The translations under genes and the position numbers were made by a program. Under the pieces are notes generated by a model. That model saw nothing but the letters and a program-made list of their open reading frames with translations, did no database searches and had not been told where the DNA came from. This document shows, piece by piece, positions 44,149 to 52,503 of a stretch of DNA of 64,000 nt. Location: assembly GCA_947258815.1 (NCBI GenBank), contig CAMYJW010000029.1, positions 1 to 64,000 on the forward strand. The letters run 5' to 3'. Source of the DNA: an uncultured Sphingomonadaceae bacterium. Its GTDB lineage: Bacteria; Pseudomonadota; Alphaproteobacteria; Sphingomonadales; Sphingomonadaceae. Position 1 is the stretch's first letter; each line of letters begins with the position of its first letter.

Positions 44149-45015
44149 TCATGAACCTCGAGCCAGGCGCTCGCAAGCAGGACCGATTATTGCCCATATA
44201 GCATCAACGACCTCCAGCAGTTCGACATTCTCGAGCTCGATTGAGGTTGCGTATGCGTTCCATTGGCGTTGTTTGTTCGGATCGTCGGCCATCTCCGGCG
44301 TCAGGCCGGCAGGTCGTTCAGTGGGGATAGCTGTTTCCCGCCGCGCGAAAGTCGCGGCCAAGGCGGCATCGAGTTCTTCGTCGGGGACGTTGATTGACCT
44401 TGGGATCGCCCAAAGGTCGTAGAAATCCTTCATTCGTCCGTTTGCAATCCCGAGCACCACGATTGCCTGGAACTTCTCCGCGATGACTGTTGCAGGAGGA
44501 TAGGCCCGGATGTTTGGCGCTGGCAGATCGAGCAGCGTTGGATAGTCCAGCTGGCGTGTGGGGTCCGCCATCGCGTCGCCGAAACCAATGTCGATGGTGA
44601 TCGGGATACGCGTCTTCTCAAGATAGGCGACTGTCTTCAGCCGAGTGCCGCCATATTCCATCTCCTCGCGGATTGCTGTCGCCGAGAGGTTGTCGACGTC
44701 GAAGACAAGTCCGTCGTCTACATCAACGCTCATGATTTCCCGGAAATCCGCCACAAGTTGTTCGGCATCCGCATCGCCGTGGCCGAGGAAATCGGCATCG
44801 CGCGTGACCCGGTTGTCGTCGTCGAGCCAGACGGTAACGAGCATTCCGCCCTTGAGCACGAAACGATCGCGATGCGCGGAGAGGGATAGGCGATAGAGAA
44901 GGCGCTCAAGCGCGAAGCGCACCAGCACGACGTCGAACACCTTTCCTTCCGCCCGTGCCAGGTTGAGCAGGCGGTCCTTGACCGACTTGGCGAGGTTGAC
45001 CGGCGGCTTAGCCAT
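44149..45015 (-). CDS. abiEii: AbiEii/AbiGii-type nucleotidyltransferase toxin
   Basis: A 288-residue toxin of a type IV toxin-antitoxin/abortive infection pair. The nucleotidyltransferase core is FVLKGGMLVTVWLDDDN and VTRDADFLGHGD (Asp pair), then DIGFGDAMADP and VIAEKFQAIVVLGIANGRMK followed by KDFYDLW. These are the marks of AbiEii, which modifies tRNA or other targets and stops growth. It overlaps the antitoxin gene by 8 bases. Confidence 0.9.
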   Translation of the reverse strand: MAKPPVNLAKSVKDRLLNLARAEGKVFDVVLVRFALERLLYRLSLSAHRDRFVLKGGMLVTVWLDDDNRVTRDADFLGHGDADAEQLVADFREIMSVDVDDGLVFDVDNLSATAIREEMEYGGTRLKTVAYLEKTRIPITIDIGFGDAMADPTRQLDYPTLLDLPAPNIRAYPPATVIAEKFQAIVVLGIANGRMKDFYDLWAIPRSINVPDEELDAALAATFARRETAIPTERPAGLTPEMADDPNKQRQWNAYATSIELENVELLEVVDAIWAIIGPACERLARGS

Positions 45016-45628
45016 TGGAGGTGAGGGCCTCGAGATAGGGTTGCATCTTCTTCCAGGCTCCGCCCTCGACGGCCGCCTGGGCTATTTCGCCGGGCCTAGC
45101 CTTGCGCTGTTCGATCGCGGCGCGAAGGCCTTCGATTGCGACCGAGCGGTCCACGAGTTTCGGGTTCCTGAAGATATCGGCCAGCGTCTTGGGCACGGAA
45201 TAGATGGGCACGGATACGCCTGCGATCTGGTGGTGCTCGATCCCTTGCTGCAGGTACTTGTCGCTGAAGCGAACGGTGCGGATTGGCGGATAGGACAGAG
45301 TGGGCGACCAGTTCTGGTTTCCGATCGCGACCCAGATCCGGCGCGGCATTTGGTCGGTGAGGCCGTGAAAGGCCAGCGCCGAGAGCATCGCAATGACACC
45401 CTTGGGTATCTTCTTTGCTATTTCTGCTAGCGCTTGGTCTGCGTCGTTGTCGGCATCGGCGTATTGATAGAGACCGCGCGATATTCTCTCGATCTCGCCG
45501 TCCTCGACCGCCCGGGCAATGGTTTGAGGGGCGACGCCTGCCTTGCGCAGTTCGCGTGCGCGCAGGATGGGCTGCGCGCCGAACAGTTCGCGCAGGATTT
45601 CGCGCTGTGTTCCTTGCTCTTGCGGCAT
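45008..45628 (-). CDS. abiEi: AbiEi-type antitoxin/regulator
   Basis: A ~206-residue protein. The N-terminal winged helix (ILRELFGAQPILRARELRKA, GVAPQTIARAVEDGEIERIS, RGLYQY) binds its own promoter in this family; the C-terminal domain (MLSALAFHGLTDQMPRRIWV, VPIYSVPKTLADIFRNPKL) counters the toxin. The start at 45628 has AAGGA 10 bases upstream; an ATG at 45658 is the alternative. It precedes and overlaps the toxin gene. Confidence 0.88.
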   Translation of the reverse strand: MPQEQGTQREILRELFGAQPILRARELRKAGVAPQTIARAVEDGEIERISRGLYQYADADNDADQALAEIAKKIPKGVIAMLSALAFHGLTDQMPRRIWVAIGNQNWSPTLSYPPIRTVRFSDKYLQQGIEHHQIAGVSVPIYSVPKTLADIFRNPKLVDRSVAIEGLRAAIEQRKARPGEIAQAAVEGGAWKKMQPYLEALTSNG

Positions 45629-45755
45629 CGCGTGACATTTCCTTAAACTAGAATTCATATTATCCGAGGAATTGTCACATAGCACTGGCAAGCTATGGAT
45701 CGCAAGCGCACAGTCCAGTCCGATCCCTTGACCTCGATCTAACGGCCACAAAAGG

Positions 45756-46391
45756 TCAGAGCGCCCGCCCAAACCAGATGACCCGCCCGACCACGTGCAC
45801 TTCGGAGCGGTCCATGTCGTTCCAGGTCGGATAGGCGGGATTGTCGCTGGCGACGGTGATCTGACGCGCTCCCGGCTTGATGGCGATGCGTTTGACAGCC
45901 AGCACATCGTCCGTGCGCAGCACATAGATGCCATCACGCAGCCGGGAGCCATGATCTGAAGCATCGACGAGGACCTCGTCACCGTCGCTCAGGGTGGGCT
46001 CCATGGAGTCCCCGAGCACGCGCACGATCGACAGGCTGGCGCTCTTGGCGGGCGTCAATGCGCGCAGCCAGCGTTCATCGAACCCGAACCTTGCGTAGGC
46101 ATTCTCGCTCGCCGCAATCGCCCCGAACCCGGCCGATGCCTGTACATCGAGAATGGGGATTTCGACCATGCCGCCGTTGTCGCTCTTTTCCGGCCCGCCG
46201 AGCACATGCTCATCGACCCCCAGGAAGGAGGCGAGCATTCGGCGATCATCCGGTTCGAGCGTCTTGGGCGAACCGCGCTTGATGAACTGCTGGATGTAGC
46301 TGGGGTTGCGACCGAGCATCCGCGAGATCGCAGCATAGCCGCTTCCCCGCTCACGCAGGAGCCGGTCGAGCTCTTGTCGGACATGTTCCAT
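45756..46391 (-). CDS. S24/LexA-like repressor of the element
   Basis: A 211-residue repressor. The N-terminal HTH (residues ~8-40) reads LLRERGSGYAAISRMLGRNP, SYIQQFIKRG. The C-terminal S24 peptidase domain has the self-cleavage Ala-Gly pair A87-G88 (QASAGFGA), the nucleophile S129 (VLGDSMEPTL) and base K167 (VLAVKRIA). Such repressors (CI, SetR) are cleaved on DNA damage and release mobile-element genes. Its promoter region carries operator copy 3, so it is probably autoregulated and the best candidate to bind all five operator copies. Confidence 0.88.
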   Translation of the reverse strand: MEHVRQELDRLLRERGSGYAAISRMLGRNPSYIQQFIKRGSPKTLEPDDRRMLASFLGVDEHVLGGPEKSDNGGMVEIPILDVQASAGFGAIAASENAYARFGFDERWLRALTPAKSASLSIVRVLGDSMEPTLSDGDEVLVDASDHGSRLRDGIYVLRTDDVLAVKRIAIKPGARQITVASDNPAYPTWNDMDRSEVHVVGRVIWFGRAL

Positions 46392-46454
46392 CGTCTCGTG
46401 CCTTCGTTCTGGATCGTAGGATTCTTCCTAGACCTGAGGATACTTTCCTACTAA

Positions 46455-46471
46455 GAACATAACAAGAACAC
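46455..46471. promoter_or_regulatory. element operator, copy 3 (S24 repressor promoter)
   Basis: GAACAT (46455-46460) and GAACAC (46466-46471), 11-bp period, with TTTCCTAC at 46444-46451 beside it. It lies 64 bases upstream of the repressor start and 31 bases before the divergent small HTH gene. Confidence 0.6.
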
Positions 46472-46501
46472 AAGTGATTCTTGAGCTGATGCGAGTTGTA
46501 G

Positions 46502-46834
46502 ATGACCCTCCTGGAACGGATCGAAAACCATCTGAGAGATAACGACATTTCCGCGACTACCTTCGGGAGGGACGCAGTCGGCGATCCGCGTTTCGTGCTT
46601 GATCTCAGGAATGGCCGCAATCCGCGCCGCAAAACCGTGAGGCGGTTGGAGGCCTACCTAGCTGAGTGTGGCGCCAACGCGTGTACATGCCAGTGTGGGA
46701 ACGACCGCATCACGTACGGGCGTGCCAGCGAGCAATTCAAATATCAGGCCAATTCGGCTATGGTCGATAGGCTCGAAATTGGAGCATCCCAGAGGGGAGG
46801 CCACTCTGGATCTGGCGAAGGAGACAATCGATGA
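46502..46834 (+). CDS. small HTH-like protein
   Basis: A 110-residue protein. The first 55 residues (LLERIENHLRDNDISATTFG, RDAVGDPRFVLDLRNGRN, RRLEAYLA) form a helix-turn-helix-like module often seen in alphaproteobacterial mobile elements. The remainder is polar with a Cys cluster (CGANACTCQCG). It is divergent from the S24 repressor and overlaps the next small gene by 4 bases. A partner regulator is likely, as with Cro in phages, but unproven. Confidence 0.65.
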   Translation: MTLLERIENHLRDNDISATTFGRDAVGDPRFVLDLRNGRNPRRKTVRRLEAYLAECGANACTCQCGNDRITYGRASEQFKYQANSAMVDRLEIGASQRGGHSGSGEGDNR

Positions 46835-47040
46835 GCAATCCTGATAACTCCCCACCGCCCTCGAAGGAGGACTGGCAAGGCTTTCGCGAGCTCGATCGAG
46901 CCATCGCTGAAAACCGTCTTACAGAATACACCTTCAAGAAGGCGTGGGCTGACCGGTGGGAGCGATATGCATTGATCGCTACCGGTGTCCTCTTCGTTGC
47001 GTTCGCTGTCTTTGTCGTGATCTACGACGGATTGCTCTGA
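46831..47040 (+). CDS. small single-helix membrane protein
   Basis: A 69-residue protein with a polar N-terminal half (SKEDWQGFRELDRAIAENRL) and one C-terminal membrane helix (ALIATGVLFVAFAVFVVIY). The ATG overlaps the previous stop (ATGA). The stop is 1 base from the end of the convergent traG fragment. Small proteins of this kind lie at the end of traG on related elements; entry exclusion is one possibility, not shown. Confidence 0.6.
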   Translation: MSNPDNSPPPSKEDWQGFRELDRAIAENRLTEYTFKKAWADRWERYALIATGVLFVAFAVFVVIYDGLL

Positions 47041-47041
47041 C

Positions 47042-48042
47042 CTACCATTCCTTGATCTCGTCGGCCGCTTCCGCGCTTGCTCCCCGCGCGTTGCGTGTGC
47101 GCCCGTCGAGATAATCTCCAACGCTATCGACCCTTTCGCCGCCACGGCTTTGCACACGGTCCACAGCACGGCCGATATCTTCTCTTGCAGTTGCAGGGTC
47201 CGACAGGGTTCCTGGCACCGATCCCAATCGCACAGACCCGCGGACGTCACCTCTGCTGCCGACTCCCGGCCGCGAGACTGGTGCGGCAGCGGGCAGGGAC
47301 AGTTCGCTTTCGATATTGTCATGAAGCCGGTCGGCGTAGCTGGCGACAAAGCGCGCCTGCAGTTGCTGTCCGGCTGGGCTCATCTGGAATGCGATGTCGT
47401 CGAAGCGAACCGGACCATAATAGTCGCGATTGGCCTCGATCTCCGCCATTCCCCATTCGCGATAGGCCTGGCTCAGATTGAGAGTGCCGGCCGCATTGGC
47501 ACTCTCGTACCAGCTCGCCTGGTCTTCAAGACGGCTGGCCAGCTCCTCTGCACGCCGGGCCTCGATCGTATAGCTCTGGGCTTCGGTAAGCGAGGTATTG
47601 ATGCCGGAAGCGGTACTTGAAATCAGGCTTTCGGAACTGGAACTGGTCTCACGCAGGAAACCCTCGCGCGTGCTCGACCAGTTGTTGCTCTCGGAAATCT
47701 GGCGCAGTGTCGAGAGCAGCCGTGACCGATCTTCCGAAGCAATCCCGATATCGCTGTCGGTCCAACTGTGATTGCGCCCACCACGCAGACCCAGATCGCC
47801 TTTGAAGGTGCGGCCCTGGCGTCTGGCGCCGACACCTGCATCACCATTCAGGAACCAGGACACGGTGATGTCATCCGAGGCGCGCCGGGATAGTCCGAAC
47901 TGCTGCTGCAGCGTCCGCGAGGCGTTGTCGATCTCGCTGAAGGTTGTGCCGATGCTGTCTCCCGACGAGGTCCCGCTGACGGTCTCGTTCGACTGTCCGG
48001 TCGAATAGGCATCGCGCAGCTCGAAGAAGCGGGTCGTCCACG
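47042..48042 (-). pseudogene. traG: traG, C-terminal part only
   Basis: The frame reads TTRFFELRDAYSTGQSNETV and continues with NASRTLQQQFGLSRRASDDI, then a long Ser/Arg/Gln-rich helical region to EAADEIKEW. This is the periplasmic/cytoplasmic C-terminal part of F-type TraG. Its ~500-residue membrane N-terminus is missing, and the upstream sequence is the start of trbI in another frame. The junction lies at about 48031-48042, with possible short homology GTGGACGAC. Without the membrane part it cannot work as TraG. Confidence 0.75.
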
Positions 48043-48146
48043 AGTACCGCGCGCGTGATCCATCCGGCCCAGAGCAGCACGGCTGCAATTGCGAGCGTGG
48101 CGGCGATCTTCAAGGCCAGTGGACGCGGGGAGATAAGCTCAGTCAT
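48035..48146 (-). pseudogene. trbI: trbI, N-terminal fragment
   Basis: The ATG at 48146 starts MTELISPRPLALKIAATLAI, AAVLLWAGWITRAVLVDD, the N-terminal membrane helix of F-type TrbI. After ~37 residues the sequence changes to traG in a different frame. It overlaps the upstream membrane-protein gene by 8 bases, as an intact operon gene would. A deletion between trbI and traG would have removed traW, traU, trbC, traN, traF and traH. Confidence 0.7.
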
Positions 48147-48525
48147 GCGGCATCTCCCGCTCGAACCTGGTGCATAGACGCCGGATGAAGGCTGGCAGGC
48201 GCAGCAGGGTGAACCCGCCGGCAAGGACCAGGAATGCCAGCTGCAGGTCGCGGCTGAAGGCGAGCCGCGCGGGTCCCTCGGCGCTGGCATAGTGATCTGC
48301 GAGATTGCAGAGCTGGGCGAAAAGCAGTGGCAGGTCCCATCCTGCGAGGAACAGGAAGACGAACAGCGGCAGGCCGAGCACGGTGAGCAGCGTGCTCGCG
48401 GCAAAACCCGCCGCCTCGATCAGCACCAGGCAGGTGCCTTGCACCATGGGCCAGAGAGCGATTTTGGGGTTCGGAAAATTGCCGTGCTCGATCCGGTCGA
48501 GCATGGTTTCGACATGCATGCACAT
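48139..48525 (-). CDS. three-helix membrane protein of the transfer operon
   Basis: A 128-residue protein. The N-terminus is polar (MCMHVETMLDRIEHGNFPNP), followed by hydrophobic segments VQGTCLVLIEAAGFAASTLL, TVLGLPLFVFLFLAGW and LQLAFLVLAGGFTLLRLPAF, and a basic tail (IRRLCTRFEREMPHD). The ATG is coupled to the traC stop (TGATG). It occupies the slot between traC and trbI. No family is recognised; an inner-membrane helper of the transfer apparatus is inferred from position. Confidence 0.65.
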   Translation of the reverse strand: MCMHVETMLDRIEHGNFPNPKIALWPMVQGTCLVLIEAAGFAASTLLTVLGLPLFVFLFLAGWDLPLLFAQLCNLADHYASAEGPARLAFSRDLQLAFLVLAGGFTLLRLPAFIRRLCTRFEREMPHD

Positions 48526-51074
48526 CAGGCCTCTCCTTCTAGGCCGGCGACGAGCGCGATGGCCTTGTCGAGCGGCATGCCGCTTTCGACATGGGTGTGG
48601 ATTGCAGCGTAGGTGTCGGGATCGGAGGAGAAGATCGTCGCCGAGAGCGGGTCGAGCACGAGCCGCCCCACCGCTTCGACCTCGGGCCCCTTGATATAGA
48701 GCTCGCTATATTCACTGCCCGAGCGCTTGAGACTGCGGATCAATGTCTCGGTGCGGTCGTCCATGTCGAGCCGCGCCTCTTTCCGGAAGTCGGCGATGGT
48801 CTCGGGCTTCTGCTGGAGCACCAGCATCCAGTCGCTGTTCTCGAGCGCGGCGCGCGCGCCGTCGGACTTGTAATAGTCATTGAGGGACTGGGTCGCGGTG
48901 GCCAGCGCGCCGCCATATTTGCGCGCGGTGCGGGCATAGGTCTCGACAAACTCGCCCATCGACCCGCCCTTGAGCATGGTCCAGGCCTCGTCGATCAGCA
49001 GCAGCTTCTTGGTAGACCGCGATGAGCGCGTCATCGCCTGGCCCGTCATGAACATGATCGCCGAAAGGACCACGCTCCTGAGTTCCTCGCGGCTTGCAAG
49101 GTCGCTCATCTCGAAAACGGTGAAATCATCGTCGAAGGCAAAGCTGGCCTTGCCCGAAAAGAACCCGGCATAGCTGCCGCCGCGGCAGAAGGGGGCGATC
49201 GCGAGCGCAAGCTCCTTGCCGGTCTCGTTCTCGCCTTCGTGCAAGGCATGGGCGACATCGTCGATCGATCCGCCACTGCCAAGGCTCGCCCAGACCTGCG
49301 CAATCGCCTTGTCGATAAGGCCGCGTTCGGTGTCCGAGGGAGCAGTGCTCGGCCGCGCCATCTGCCCGACGATCGCTTTCACCATGGCAAAGCAATCGAG
49401 CCGGTAATCTTCGTCGACCTCGGCACGGGCATCGTCGATCAGCGAGAAGGGGTTCAGGGAAAAGCCCGAGGCGAGCGTGAACTCGACGAAACGGCCGCCC
49501 TGAAGCTTTACCGAGTGTTCGAAACTGCGCCCGTCATCGATGACGACAACCTTGGCACCTGCGCCGCGCAAGGCTGCGCAGAGCTCCTGCAGCAGCACCG
49601 ACTTGCCCGAACCCGACTTGCCGCAAATGGCAATGTTGTGGTTGCCTGCACCATTCTCGAACGGCGACCAGAAGAAGGGCTGGCCGCGGCGGCCAACCAG
49701 CAGCAAGTGCGGGACGGGGCCGCCCAGGTACTCGCCCTGCATCGGGGCGATATTGGCGGCCGTGGTCGAGAGCATGGTGCGAAGGCGCTTGAGGCGCGTC
49801 ATGTCGGCGGCAAGCCCATCGGCAAGGCTCAGCGGAAAGGCCGCGACGAGGCCCTGCAATTGCAGGAAGCGTTCGTCGGCAAGATCCCAGCCTGCCGCCT
49901 TGTAGATCGCCTTGACCACCCGTTCGTGCGCGTCGCCTTCGCCCAGCGGCGAATAGGTGGTGAGCCCGTAGAAGAGCTTTACCAGCTTCTTGCCTTCCTG
50001 GAGCTCGGCCTGGACGTGCTTCCACTCGGAAGACTGTTCGCCAAGCCGCGGCAGGAAGCGCGCGCTCTTGGTATCGGCAAGGCTGGTCGTGCGCATGAAC
50101 TTGTAGCCTGCACGCGCGGCAGCCGCCTCCTGGTCGGGATAGACCAGGCAGAGCATGGTCGCGGCAGGGCAGGGAAAGCGCAGCTTGTCGGTGAACATGT
50201 CGCCGATCAGCCGCGCGCACTCCCACGGCGCCCAGCGTTCGGGCGCGGTGCGGAAGGCATAATGGCGCAAGTCGAAGCGGTCGGGATAACATTCGCCGAC
50301 CTGCGGCACTCCTTGCCGGTCGCGTCCGGTCTCGCGGAAGCGCTCGGTCCGCAAGATCAGCCGATCATCCTCGACTTCGAGTTCGATATCGCGGCGGATC
50401 GCCTGGACATCCAATGTCTCGTGGGGGTTCCAGTCGATCCGGTCCGGCTCGCGCGCCGTGGTGGGCGAGGTCAGCTCGTCGATGAGCGCGAGGAGGCCTG
50501 AAGGTTCGAGCGGCGCGGCGTGGAGGCCGAGTGAATGGAGCATGCCGAGCAAGCCCTCGCGGCATTCGGTGAGCTCGGCATCGCTAATGCTGCCGGGTAC
50601 GGGAACACCCAAGGAAACCACCAGACGGCTGCTGCGGGCATGGAACGGCGCATGCGCGCTCCCTGATTGCCAGACGAGATCGTAAAGGCGGCTCGTGCGT
50701 GCCCTGGCGATGGCTTCGTAGATCCCGCCCTGTTCGTAACGCGGTGCGAACCAGGGAGCCACGACATTGCCGATCCTGGGCGAGGCGAAATTGAGAACCT
50801 GCAGGCAGGCGCCGGGTGGCAGGCCTTCGGAGAAGAACTGGCCGAGGATCTCGCCGGTGCGCTCGTCCGCACCGACGAGCGGGGTCACTTCGAGCACGAA
50901 GCCTTTCGACGCGCGGTTGCGGTAGAGTCCCGCGCGTTCGTCAAAGACGCGGTAGGGCAGCCAGTCCGAGAGCATGTCGAGCGCTAAATGCGCCGCACCC
51001 TTCTCCGCGCGGTCAGTATCGGCGAAGAGCCCTGCCATGAGCGCGTCGCGCGCGGCAGCAAAGGAGAGGTTCAT
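48525..51074 (-). CDS. traC: TraC, F-type conjugation ATPase
   Basis: An 849-residue VirB4-related ATPase that powers pilus assembly and DNA transfer at the inner membrane. The N-terminal TraC_F_IV part (LSDWLPYRVFDERAGLYRNR) is followed by the ATPase with Walker A ICGKSGSGKSVLLQEL (485-492) and Walker B KLLLIDEAWTML, then the C-terminal ATATQSLNDYY and VLQQKPETIADF. It is full length. It overlaps traV by 4 bases. Confidence 0.95.
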   Translation of the reverse strand: MNLSFAAARDALMAGLFADTDRAEKGAAHLALDMLSDWLPYRVFDERAGLYRNRASKGFVLEVTPLVGADERTGEILGQFFSEGLPPGACLQVLNFASPRIGNVVAPWFAPRYEQGGIYEAIARARTSRLYDLVWQSGSAHAPFHARSSRLVVSLGVPVPGSISDAELTECREGLLGMLHSLGLHAAPLEPSGLLALIDELTSPTTAREPDRIDWNPHETLDVQAIRRDIELEVEDDRLILRTERFRETGRDRQGVPQVGECYPDRFDLRHYAFRTAPERWAPWECARLIGDMFTDKLRFPCPAATMLCLVYPDQEAAAARAGYKFMRTTSLADTKSARFLPRLGEQSSEWKHVQAELQEGKKLVKLFYGLTTYSPLGEGDAHERVVKAIYKAAGWDLADERFLQLQGLVAAFPLSLADGLAADMTRLKRLRTMLSTTAANIAPMQGEYLGGPVPHLLLVGRRGQPFFWSPFENGAGNHNIAICGKSGSGKSVLLQELCAALRGAGAKVVVIDDGRSFEHSVKLQGGRFVEFTLASGFSLNPFSLIDDARAEVDEDYRLDCFAMVKAIVGQMARPSTAPSDTERGLIDKAIAQVWASLGSGGSIDDVAHALHEGENETGKELALAIAPFCRGGSYAGFFSGKASFAFDDDFTVFEMSDLASREELRSVVLSAIMFMTGQAMTRSSRSTKKLLLIDEAWTMLKGGSMGEFVETYARTARKYGGALATATQSLNDYYKSDGARAALENSDWMLVLQQKPETIADFRKEARLDMDDRTETLIRSLKRSGSEYSELYIKGPEVEAVGRLVLDPLSATIFSSDPDTYAAIHTHVESGMPLDKAIALVAGLEGEA

Positions 51075-51637
51075 TCCTCGTCTCCTTGGGGTTCAGGAGG
51101 GTGGGGCACCCGGTCGGTTGTCATGGGACCGACGGGTGCCCCGATGACCGGCGCGGTGGCGCCGGGCGAGGCCGGAACGGGCTGCCAAGGGGGGAGTGGC
51201 ATTTCCGGCTCTTGCTCGGGTGTTTCGTAATGGGTTGGGCGGGCCCCACTGCCGCCATCGGCAATCGAGTTGCCGATCGCGCGCAGGACCTCGCCGGTGC
51301 GTTGCGGCGCGCGCCAGCTGGCACTTGCCGGTTCGGGCAAGGTGACATGGACCACGCGCGCTTCGTGCGTGCGACCCGCGTCGTCACGGAAAGCGGCGAG
51401 CACGATCCGCAGGCTCTGGCCGCTTGTGTTTGCAGGCGTTGTTGCTTGTACGGGCGACACGCCTGGCTGCGCGTCGATCCCGATAGCCGCCGCATCGATC
51501 AGCGTCGTTGGCGCGCACGATCCTTCGGGTGCGCGGCAGGCAAAGTCGCCCGAGACGTTGCCGCCCAGCGTCGAGCAGCCGCCGGTCAGCATGAGCAACG
51601 CGAGGCCCTGTGCGCGCAAGTGGGATAGAGCGCTCAC
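51071..51637 (-). CDS. traV: TraV, outer-membrane lipoprotein of the transfer channel
   Basis: A 188-residue lipoprotein with lipobox LTGGC (Cys 21) and the TraV-typical region GNVSGDFACRAPEGSCAPTT with two more Cys residues. A Pro/Glu-rich tail follows. TraV joins TraB and TraK in the envelope core of F-type T4SS. It is coupled by 4-base overlaps to dsbC and traC. Confidence 0.9.
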   Translation of the reverse strand: MSALSHLRAQGLALLMLTGGCSTLGGNVSGDFACRAPEGSCAPTTLIDAAAIGIDAQPGVSPVQATTPANTSGQSLRIVLAAFRDDAGRTHEARVVHVTLPEPASASWRAPQRTGEVLRAIGNSIADGGSGARPTHYETPEQEPEMPLPPWQPVPASPGATAPVIGAPVGPMTTDRVPHPPEPQGDEE

Positions 51638-52503
51638 TTGCGTTGCTCCTTTGCAGGGCGAGCAAACTCGCGCAGCGTGGGCGCATCGCGATAGCCGTGG
51701 AGCACTGCGCCATCGCTCGCCCGGACGATCACCGGGGTTCCGGCAAAACCATTGGCACGGGCGAAAGCCTCGTTGGCATCGAGCCCGCGCGTCTCGGCGC
51801 AGCTTGCCCCGCTCGGATCAAGCGCCCCATCATAGGCCTGGTGCACCGCAGCTGCCGGATCGCTCGCACAGATCACAGTCTCGGCAATACGGCGGCTTTG
51901 CGTCCCGAGGATCGAGATCGGGCGCTCCTCGACGAGCACACCCGCCTTGCCGAGTTCATCGACCAGGCGGCGGCAATAGCCGCACTGGAAATCGGAGAAG
52001 ATGACAAGTTTTGGACCCGTTTTGTTCCCCCAATGAATTGCCCCTTCGGCGGGCAGGGTGGAAAGATCGACGTGGTCGGCAGCAGGCGCACTGGCGGCAG
52101 CCGCATTCTCGTTTGCCGGGGGCTTGGCGCGCGCTGCGCCCGCTGCAATCAGGTCGGGGTTGAGTTCGAGCAGCCGCGAGGCGGTGACATCGCGCCGCTC
52201 TTCCATGTCGTAGAGACGCCCGACCAGAAGGTAGCGCGCGCTCTTGTCGATATAGAACAGCGTCTCGCCCGAGACGACTTCGCACCAGGGACCGAACCTG
52301 TCGCAGGCGATCTCGTCGATCGGCGTCCTGGGCAACCGCAGCTGCAGCGCCTCGGCGACTTCGCTCGCCAGATCCTGTGCCGTTGCAGGCATGGCGGTGA
52401 CCGCGCTGACCCCGACAGTCAGTACCGCAGCTGCGCTGCTGGCGGCAATGGCAACGTGGGCGAGGCGGGCCTTGAGGCCGGGCTGGTTCTCGGAAAAGTT
52501 CAT
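51634..52503 (-). CDS. dsbC: DsbC-type disulfide isomerase of the transfer operon
   Basis: A 289-residue exported protein. The signal region is AIAASSAAAVLTVGVSAVTA (near 20-40); the N-terminal dimerisation domain (~45-120) leads to a thioredoxin fold with the active site CGYC (174-177) in LVIFSDFQCGYCRRLVDELG. A further Cys pair (ICASD, SCAET) is typical of DsbC. It would help fold Cys-rich Tra proteins such as TraU and TraN, which are now deleted here. Confidence 0.92.
   Translation of the reverse strand: MNFSENQPGLKARLAHVAIAASSAAAVLTVGVSAVTAMPATAQDLASEVAEALQLRLPRTPIDEIACDRFGPWCEVVSGETLFYIDKSARYLLVGRLYDMEERRDVTASRLLELNPDLIAAGAARAKPPANENAAAASAPAADHVDLSTLPAEGAIHWGNKTGPKLVIFSDFQCGYCRRLVDELGKAGVLVEERPISILGTQSRRIAETVICASDPAAAVHQAYDGALDPSGASCAETRGLDANEAFARANGFAGTPVIVRASDGAVLHGYRDAPTLREFARPAKEQRK

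Noticed and set aside
49239..50501. 420-residue open frame on the + strand
   Set aside because: It is antisense to traC, whose Walker motifs and full length are clear. High GC keeps such frames open.
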